A stretch of DNA of 6,096 nt from an uncultured archaeon (GTDB lineage: Archaea > Thermoproteota > CALKCG01 > B24), in the NCBI GenBank assembly GCA_938082915.1, contig CALKCG010000061.1, forward strand, positions 1-6,096, given 5' to 3'. Position numbers and translations under genes: made by a program. Below the pieces are notes generated by a model. It had not been told where the DNA came from. It did no database searches and saw nothing but the letters and a program-made list of their open reading frames with translations. Shown piece by piece: positions 1-4,844 of the stretch. Position 1 is the first letter of the stretch, and every line of letters begins with the position of its first letter.

Positions 1-132
1 CATATTGGTTGCAATATGAGTTTCTGGAAGAGGGCGGTAAAAGCGATGGGGTTCTCAACTTCAGATATGGTTCCGCTCTACGAGATGCATATCCCACTAA
101 TAACAGCTTCGAGGTACTTAGCAAGTCCATAA
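1..132 (+). CDS. Possible C-terminal end of an unidentified protein (partial, cut by left edge)
   Basis: Reading from base 1, the first frame is open for 43 codons and ends at TAA 130-132. The peptide begins HIGCNMSFWKRAVKAMGF and ends ITASRYLASP. It has an amphipathic-looking helix (FWKRAVKAMG) and a mixed hydrophobic tail, and looks moderately protein-like, but I do not recognise the family. A second frame (from base 3, TTG at 9, stop at 189-191) is also open over the same bases, and purine-first codon bias does not clearly separate the two. A gene ending here would be convergent with glyA. The call is weak; this may be non-coding or decayed sequence. Confidence 0.28.
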   Translation, partial: HIGCNMSFWKRAVKAMGFSTSDMVPLYEMHIPLITASRYLASP

Positions 133-301
133 ATTCAACCCTTCTCCATAATTCTGACGCAGTTTACTCTCTCATGACGAAGGGCGTTTAGGCCTGAAGG
201 AGATAAATAGACATGTAGCTGAAGGACTTTTATTTCTCTAAGTGTATAGAGTTTCTCCATCGACTTACACTTAAGTCTTTCTACACTAAAACTGTAAACC
301 C
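133..301. other. Convergent intergenic stretch downstream of glyA
   Basis: No convincing gene is visible here beyond the end of an alternative open frame that stops at 191. The stretch lies past the stop codon of glyA (minus strand) and past the possible stop at 132 (plus strand), so it is where transcripts from both sides should end. It holds a T-rich tract at about 227-238 on the plus strand, which could act as an archaeal oligo-T terminator for rightward transcription, and a small inverted repeat described separately. Confidence 0.5.
239..273. repeat. Short inverted repeat, possible transcript-end hairpin
   Basis: TAAGTGTA at 239-246 is exactly complementary in inverted order to TACACTTA at 266-273, with a 19-base spacer. 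A second, competing 5-bp stem can form between GACTT 262-266 and AAGTC 273-277, followed by TTTCT. Both are AT-rich and weak. The position just past the 3' end of glyA suits a terminator or 3'-end structure, but archaeal termination usually depends on U-tracts rather than hairpins, so function is only a guess. Confidence 0.3.
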
Positions 302-1552
302 TTAGATGTATCTATAGGCTTCAGCACCATCGTCGAAGCAGTAGTGCATCTTCTGATAGTTTTCCATGAACTCTGAAACTTTTCTACGCGCTTCTTCTGC
401 CGTTTCTCTGTCAAGTAGCACGTTCGCTATTCTATCGGCTATAAACTCCATTTCAGGTTCACACATACCCAGCCTAGTAACTTCTTGAACACCAAGTCTA
501 ATACCGGAGCATTTATCCTCCTGCGGATCCCAAGGTAAAGGCATTGGGTTCAATATTATATTTGCCTCCTCAAGTTTAAAACTAGCATCTACCCCGCCAT
601 TACTACCAACGTCTACTATAACTTGATGAGATTCTGTGAACCCTCTATCCGGACATATAGGCTTTAATCCTTTATCGTAAAGGCGCTCCGCTAAAACTTT
701 TGCGTTTCTAACAACTTGATCTGCGTATTTTTCACCGAATGCTAGAAACTCACATAATGTTATAGCTAAACCCGCTACTCTATGTATATGATGGTTATTA
801 ACCATTTGCCAAGCCGAGAAATCTATGGCAGAGCTATATTTTCTACGGCATAATACTATACCGCCTTGAGGACCGAATAGAGTTTTATGCGTACTACCCG
901 TAACTACTTCGGCACCTTCCCTCAAGGGGTCTTGAAACTTCCCACCAGCGATTAACCCTAGAACGTGGGCACCATCGTATGCCAATATTCCTCCATACTC
1001 ATCAACAACGTTTTTAAGCTCTTTAACGGGATGTGGAAATAGGATATCCGATGCACCTAGGAGAACCATCTTAGGTTTGACTCTTCTTATAAGCTTCTCA
1101 GATTCTACAACGTCTACGTTATAATTCTTCTGGTCAAATGGCAGAGGAATCATAGCTACACCTCTCACACGGCTACATTCTTTAAAACTACTATGACCTC
1201 CGTCGAGTACTGTTAAAGCTGCTACGGAGTCGCCCGGATTTGTTAACGCATTGAACATAACTAGATTAGCCACCGTACCACTTATTGGAATGTAGTTGAC
1301 ATGTTCTACTTTGAAGAGTTTTCTAGCTAGGTAGCCGGTTAATTCCTCTATGGAGTCTATGAATTTACATCCTCTATACATCCGCATGTATAGGAAGCCT
1401 ATGGCATACCTATGCCCTAGATCAGAACCCATAACTAGTCTTACCTGAGGACTGGTAATATTTTCACTAGCTATTAGGTTTATACACTTAGACCTGTAAT
1501 CGTGGTGTTTCTTAACGTAATCTATCAAATCGTTAACTGTCTTGTCATACAA
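302..1552 (-). CDS. glyA: Serine hydroxymethyltransferase, archaeal type
   Basis: PLP-dependent cytoplasmic enzyme that interconverts serine and glycine with transfer of a one-carbon unit to a folate or methanopterin cofactor. At 416 residues it has normal family length. Visible motifs: LIASEN 26-31 with the catalytic Glu at 30; GGH 118-120 (His stacking on PLP); YDGAHVLGL 192-200 with Asp193 for the pyridine nitrogen; GSTHKT 219-224 with Lys223 as the PLP Schiff-base lysine; FTESHQV 305-311, shared with archaeal members; SGIRLG 349-354 with Arg352 for the substrate carboxylate. The start is TTG at 1552-1550, supported by GAGGAGG eight bases upstream. Oddity: the segment usually YAEGxPGKRxYxGC reads YAIGFLYMRMYRGC (49-62), losing the conserved Glu and PGK. 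The gene is divergent from the threonine operon. A related aldolase specificity is possible, but hydroxymethyltransferase is the best call. Confidence 0.93.
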   Translation of the reverse strand: MYDKTVNDLIDYVKKHHDYRSKCINLIASENITSPQVRLVMGSDLGHRYAIGFLYMRMYRGCKFIDSIEELTGYLARKLFKVEHVNYIPISGTVANLVMFNALTNPGDSVAALTVLDGGHSSFKECSRVRGVAMIPLPFDQKNYNVDVVESEKLIRRVKPKMVLLGASDILFPHPVKELKNVVDEYGGILAYDGAHVLGLIAGGKFQDPLREGAEVVTGSTHKTLFGPQGGIVLCRRKYSSAIDFSAWQMVNNHHIHRVAGLAITLCEFLAFGEKYADQVVRNAKVLAERLYDKGLKPICPDRGFTESHQVIVDVGSNGGVDASFKLEEANIILNPMPLPWDPQEDKCSGIRLGVQEVTRLGMCEPEMEFIADRIANVLLDRETAEEARRKVSEFMENYQKMHYCFDDGAEAYRYI

Positions 1553-1560
1553 TACTAAAA

Positions 1561-1567
1561 CCTCCTC
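1561..1567 (-). promoter_or_regulatory. Ribosome binding site of glyA
   Basis: The minus strand reads GAGGAGG here, with its GGAGG core eight bases before the TTG at 1552-1550. No in-frame ATG competes nearby, and an out-of-frame ATG at 1548-1546 opens only a 7-codon frame, so this site decides the TTG start. Confidence 0.8.
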
Positions 1568-1584
1568 AAACTAGACGATAAGGG

Positions 1585-1596
1585 AAAAAATAATTA
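1585..1596 (+). promoter_or_regulatory. Candidate TATA-like element for the thr operon
   Basis: The A/T-only run AAAAAATAATTA is preceded by AGGG at 1581-1584, which could act as a purine-rich BRE. Archaeal initiation about 25 bases downstream of the box centre would fall near 1616-1620. That would give a leader of roughly 30 bases containing the thrB ribosome binding site. This is inferred from sequence and spacing only; the AT-rich context makes alternatives possible, including the element at 1603-1616. Confidence 0.4.
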
Positions 1597-1633
1597 CTTA
1601 CCTTAAATAAATTTTACCTATTACTTAACTTTA
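1593..1633. repeat. Imperfect 14-base direct repeat in the divergent promoter region
   Basis: ATTACTTACCTTAA at 1593-1606 and ATTACTTAACTTTA at 1620-1633 match at 12 of 14 positions, including an identical first eight bases, and their starts are 27 bases apart. They flank or overlap the two candidate TATA elements and the predicted thrB transcript start, so they could be half-sites for a regulator controlling both directions. Low sequence complexity means chance similarity is a real alternative. Confidence 0.35.
1603..1616 (-). promoter_or_regulatory. Candidate TATA-like element for glyA
   Basis: On the minus strand this reads TAAAATTTATTTAA, preceded by GG, which resembles an archaeal BRE/TATA pair. 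Initiation about 26 bases downstream would fall near 1583, giving a leader of about 30 bases with the glyA ribosome binding site inside it. The sequence is nearly self-complementary and could also be read in the thrB direction, though that would place the thrB transcript start almost on its own ribosome binding site. Confidence 0.45.
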
Positions 1634-1639
1634 AGGAGG
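1633..1639 (+). promoter_or_regulatory. Ribosome binding site of thrB
   Basis: AAGGAGG, with the GGAGG core at 1635-1639, lies seven bases before GTG 1647. An ATG at 1645-1647 overlaps that GTG but is followed at once by TGA, so the ribosome binding site and open frame together select the GTG start. Confidence 0.82.
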
Positions 1640-1646
1640 CGTTCAT

Positions 1647-2558
1647 GTGACTTCAATAAGGTTGAAATGCCCCGCTACAGCTGCTAATTTAGGGGCAGGA
1701 TTTGACGTATTTGGATTGGCTTTGAAAGAGCCCTACGATATGATTGAAGTAGAAAAATCTAGTAGTGGTGTTGAAATACATGTTGAAGGCTACGATGTCC
1801 CTAAAAATCCTGAGGGAAACACTGGAGGCTATGTTGCTTTAAGAATGATTAGAGATTTCGCGATATATTCCGGTGTGAAGATCAGAATCATCAAACGTAT
1901 AAAACCGGGTAGTGGACTCGGCAGTTCAGCTGCGACAGCCGCAGGAACTGCATACGCGCTTAATGAAATTTTCCAGTTAAACCTCAGTTTGGATACTTTA
2001 GTTGAATATGCTTCCCTCGGTGAAATCGTTTCAGCTGGAGCCGCGCATGCGGATAACGTTGCACCAGCACTCTACGGAGGATTTACGATGATAGCTTCTC
2101 GAAAACCTCTAAAAGTTCTAAATTTCAAACCGCCAGAAGTCGGTATTGTCGTAGCTTTACCACATATTGAGAAAGGCTCTACTAGAATAGCTAGAGAGGT
2201 TATTCCAAAGTATGTTCCACTTGAACATGTTGTTAAGAACATAGCCTACGCCTCTACATTCGTTGCAGGGATGATCTCGGGAAACATTGATCTCATAAAG
2301 ATGGGTATGAATGACTGCATAGTGGAGCCTGCTAGAGCTGAAGCAGGCATACTCAGAGGGTTTACACTATTCAAGGAGGCGGGTGTTAAAATTGGAGCGG
2401 GTGTTGCAGCGAGTGGTGCTGGACCAGCGGTAATTGGGTTGATTGAGAAGCATTTAGTTGATGAGCTATACAATGCCTTTGAAGAAATCTGCAACAATCT
2501 AGATGTAGATTGTACAATTTATAAGACTGAGCCTGGAAATGGTATATCTAAGCTTTAA
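1647..2558 (+). CDS. thrB: Homoserine kinase (GHMP kinase family)
   Basis: ATP-dependent cytoplasmic kinase converting L-homoserine to O-phosphohomoserine, the substrate of the next gene's product. The 303-residue length is typical. All three GHMP-superfamily motifs are visible: PATAANLGAGFD 9-20 near the N-terminus; the phosphate-binding loop PGSGLGSSAA 87-96; and the C-terminal glycine-rich GAGVAASGAGPA 250-261. The family-specific HADNVAPALYGG 134-145 marks it as a homoserine kinase rather than mevalonate or shikimate kinase, and Glu126 sits where the family places its Mg-binding glutamate. The start is GTG at 1647; ATG two bases earlier leads straight into TGA. It is the first gene of the operon, and its stop codon overlaps the ribosome binding region of thrC. 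Nothing appears broken or missing. Confidence 0.96.
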   Translation: MTSIRLKCPATAANLGAGFDVFGLALKEPYDMIEVEKSSSGVEIHVEGYDVPKNPEGNTGGYVALRMIRDFAIYSGVKIRIIKRIKPGSGLGSSAATAAGTAYALNEIFQLNLSLDTLVEYASLGEIVSAGAAHADNVAPALYGGFTMIASRKPLKVLNFKPPEVGIVVALPHIEKGSTRIAREVIPKYVPLEHVVKNIAYASTFVAGMISGNIDLIKMGMNDCIVEPARAEAGILRGFTLFKEAGVKIGAGVAASGAGPAVIGLIEKHLVDELYNAFEEICNNLDVDCTIYKTEPGNGISKL

Positions 2559-2565
2559 AGGAGGA
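2557..2565 (+). promoter_or_regulatory. Ribosome binding site of thrC, overlapping the thrB stop
   Basis: AAAGGAGGA begins inside the thrB stop codon (2556-2558), and its GGAGG core at 2560-2564 is eight bases before TTG 2573. The overlap fits translational coupling and fixes the TTG start, which places the first zinc-ribbon cysteine at residue 5. Confidence 0.8.
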
Positions 2566-2572
2566 CGCTTAT

Positions 2573-3790
2573 TTGAAGATATACTGTATAGAGTGCAACA
2601 GCTCTGTAGGAATCATGGATAAAGTTTACACATGCCCAAAGTGTGGTGGTCTGCTAGATGTAGAGTACGACTATGATGCGCTAACTGAAACCATTCCGAA
2701 ATCTTGGTTCAGTAGGCCCCTAGGCGTTTGGAGATATAAGGAACTCTTACCGATTTTAAATGAGACACTTAAAGTATCAATAGGTGAAGGAGGTACGAGG
2801 CTTGTGCATTGCAAGAGATTGGGGGAGAAGCTTAAGCTTAAAAATCTGTACGTTAAGGACGAGGGCGGAAATCCAACAGGTTCATTTAAAGATAGGGGGA
2901 TGACTGTTGGTGTTACAAAAGCGTTGGAGTTCAATGTCAAAAACCTTATATGTGCTTCTACGGGAAACACTAGCAGTTCCCTAGCGGCTTATGCTGCTAA
3001 AGCTGGGTTAAACTGCATAGTTTTAATACCATCTGGTAAGATAGCGCTAGGTAAGCTTGCTCAAGCAGTCATCTACGGTGCTAAAGTACTAGCAGTTAAG
3101 GGGAACTTCGACGACGCTCTCAGATTGGTTGTAGAGCTTAGTAGTAGACCCGAGTTCTATCTTTTGAACTCATTAAACCCCTATAGACTTGAAGGACAGA
3201 AAACGGCGGCATTTGAAATATACGAGCAACTTGGAAATAGAGCGCCAGACTGGTTGATAATCCCAGTCGGCAATGCTGGCAACATCTCAGCCTATTGGAA
3301 GGGGTTTGAAGAACTCTCACTACTGGGTTTATCGAATCTTAAGCCTAAAATGGTTGGTGTTCAATCTAAAGGAGCGAATCCTCTCGTCAAAGCTTTCAAG
3401 GAAAACAGAGAGCTAACCCCCTTAACAGAGGTGGAAACCATTGCGACTGCTATTAGAATAGGAAACCCCGTCAATTGGAGAAAAGCCATGATGGCTGTTA
3501 AAAAATCCAATGGTCTATTTGAAGACGTAAGCGACGAAGATATCATAGAAGCTCAGAGAACTCTGGCTAAGATGGAGGGCATATTCACAGAGCCGGCTGG
3601 AGCAGCGCCCATCGCCTACCTTATTAAGCATCGCGGCGACGGCTTAATCGATAGAGATGACGTTGTAGTATGCGTGGCTACTGGCAATGGGTTAAAAGAC
3701 CCAGACATCGCTATAAGATTCTCTGAAAAAACAGTAGAAGTTGAGGCGGATTCTAGAAGCATCCTCAATTATCTTAGGGGTTTGAGCTGA
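2573..3790 (+). CDS. thrC: Threonine synthase
   Basis: PLP-dependent enzyme converting O-phosphohomoserine and water to L-threonine and phosphate, the last step of the pathway. The 405-residue protein starts with a zinc-ribbon-like segment (CIEC 5-8 and CPKC 21-24), common in archaeal and related threonine synthases. The fold-type II PLP core follows: GNPTGSFKDRG 99-109 with Lys106 as the Schiff-base lysine; ASTGNTSSS 128-136; the PLP-phosphate loop PVGNAGN 231-237; RIGNPVNW 295-302; and FTEPAGAAP 338-346. The start is TTG at 2573, chosen by its strong ribosome binding site and by the intact cysteine pairs. It begins 14 bases after thrB and stops one base before hom, as expected for co-translated pathway genes. 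Cysteate or diaminopropionate-type paralogues exist, but context makes threonine synthase secure. Confidence 0.96.
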   Translation: MKIYCIECNSSVGIMDKVYTCPKCGGLLDVEYDYDALTETIPKSWFSRPLGVWRYKELLPILNETLKVSIGEGGTRLVHCKRLGEKLKLKNLYVKDEGGNPTGSFKDRGMTVGVTKALEFNVKNLICASTGNTSSSLAAYAAKAGLNCIVLIPSGKIALGKLAQAVIYGAKVLAVKGNFDDALRLVVELSSRPEFYLLNSLNPYRLEGQKTAAFEIYEQLGNRAPDWLIIPVGNAGNISAYWKGFEELSLLGLSNLKPKMVGVQSKGANPLVKAFKENRELTPLTEVETIATAIRIGNPVNWRKAMMAVKKSNGLFEDVSDEDIIEAQRTLAKMEGIFTEPAGAAPIAYLIKHRGDGLIDRDDVVVCVATGNGLKDPDIAIRFSEKTVEVEADSRSILNYLRGLS

Positions 3791-3791
3791 C

Positions 3792-4844
3792 ATGAGGGTT
3801 TTCATGGTAGGGTTTGGCGTAGTTGGTAGAGCTTTAGCTGAGAAAATAGTAAGTGAAAGGGAAAGGCTAGCTTTAAAGTTCGGACTTAAACCTAGGATTG
3901 TAGCCGTTGCAGACAGTTCTGGAGCTTTAGTCGATGAGAGAGGTCTTAATATTGAGAGGGCGCTCGAGGCTAAGAAGAGGTATGGATATCTTGCTAAAGC
4001 CATGCCGAATAACGTCGTGGAAACCCCTCTGGAAGAGTTGCTTGAAAGCTTCGATTACGATGTTTTAGTGGAAACAACTCCTACGAATGTAGTGGACGGA
4101 GAACCGGGGTTAACGTATATAAGGATAGCTTTATCCATGGGGAAAAGCGTCGTAACCACAAATAAAGGACCCTTAGCGTTAGCCTTACCTGCTCTCACTG
4201 AGATGGCCAATAGGAATGGAGCCATTCTGAGGTTCAGTGGAACAGTTGGCGGAGGAACACCTATTCTAGATTTTGGAAGAATGTGTCAATCTGGAGATGA
4301 AGTTGTGAAAGTTGAAGGAATTCTAAATGGAACTACAAACTACGTTTTAACTAGAATGTATAGCGATGGGTTGGACTTTGATGAGGCTTTAATTGAAGCT
4401 CAAAAGGCTGGATATGCTGAAAAAGACCCTTCTATGGATATAGAGGGGGTTGACACAGCATGTAAACTTGTGATCATAGCCAACTACGTTATGGGCTTAA
4501 CTGTTACACTTAAAGACGTTGAAATCAGAGGAATAAGAGGGATAACCTACGGTCGACTTAAAGAGCTTGCTAAATCCGGTAAAACGGTCAAACTCCTCGG
4601 GACTATAGATAAAGAGCATGGTTTGCTAACAGTTCAACCTAAGGAAGTCGATCTAACAGACCCCTTATGTGTCTGGGGAACATTAAACGCCGTAACCTTC
4701 CACATGGAGAAGCTTGGGTCTGAAACAATTGTAGGTAAAGGCGCTGGAGGGGTGGAAACGGCGGTAGCAATAGTAAGGGATTTAATAATAGTTAAGAGGT
4801 TTTTAATGGGTAGTTTGGGGGGATCGCCTTTAAAATCGTTATGA
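3792..4844 (+). CDS. hom: Homoserine dehydrogenase, monofunctional
   Basis: NAD(P)H-dependent reduction of aspartate semialdehyde to homoserine, the branch-point step towards threonine and methionine. The 350-residue protein has the Rossmann nucleotide motif GFGVVG 7-12, the TTNKGPLA segment 122-129 with catalytic Lys125, GILNGTTNYVL 176-186, and GYAEKDP 207-213. Glu210, Asp221 and Lys225 align with the catalytic-domain residues known from yeast homoserine dehydrogenase (Glu208, Asp219, Lys223). It has no C-terminal ACT domain, so it probably lacks its own threonine-binding module. The ATG at 3792 follows the thrC stop by one base and has only a weak upstream GGGG (3777-3780), suggesting coupled translation. 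Its last residues, after VRDLIIV, are a short non-conserved-looking tail whose codons include a run of six G and overlap the kinase start by four bases. Confidence 0.95.
   Translation: MRVFMVGFGVVGRALAEKIVSERERLALKFGLKPRIVAVADSSGALVDERGLNIERALEAKKRYGYLAKAMPNNVVETPLEELLESFDYDVLVETTPTNVVDGEPGLTYIRIALSMGKSVVTTNKGPLALALPALTEMANRNGAILRFSGTVGGGTPILDFGRMCQSGDEVVKVEGILNGTTNYVLTRMYSDGLDFDEALIEAQKAGYAEKDPSMDIEGVDTACKLVIIANYVMGLTVTLKDVEIRGIRGITYGRLKELAKSGKTVKLLGTIDKEHGLLTVQPKEVDLTDPLCVWGTLNAVTFHMEKLGSETIVGKGAGGVETAVAIVRDLIIVKRFLMGSLGGSPLKSL
4817..4825 (+). other. G-run and ribosome-binding-like site at the hom/kinase junction
   Basis: Six consecutive G (4817-4822) followed by ATC lie 15-24 bases before the kinase ATG. 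GGGGATC (4819-4825) resembles the archaeal Shine-Dalgarno extension GGTGATC with one mismatch, so it may serve as a distant ribosome binding site. In the hom frame the run reads TTG GGG GGA. A one-base backward slip here moves ribosomes into the kinase frame, which is open from just after TAG 4811-4813. Either role is inferred. Confidence 0.35.

Noticed and set aside
9..191. 60-codon open frame starting TTG at 9
   Set aside because: It overlaps the alternative frame ending at 132, has no visible ribosome binding site, is serine-rich and matches nothing I recognise. The frame is also open to the left edge, so TTG 9 need not be a start. Kept only as an alternative in the left-edge entry.
1546..1548. 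ATG near the glyA start on the minus strand
   Set aside because: It is out of frame and opens only a 7-codon frame; TTG 1552 has the proper ribosome-site spacing and family-like N-terminal length.
1553..1646. Threonine attenuator or leader peptide upstream of thrB
   Set aside because: The divergent region is only 94 bases, with no Thr/Ile-rich small frame, no terminator-antiterminator stems and no riboswitch-like conserved core.
2246..3546. Several 60-99 codon minus-strand frames inside thrB and thrC
   Set aside because: They lie fully opposite well-supported coding sequence, have low-complexity Ser/Pro/Leu-rich translations and lack ribosome binding sites; they are shadows.
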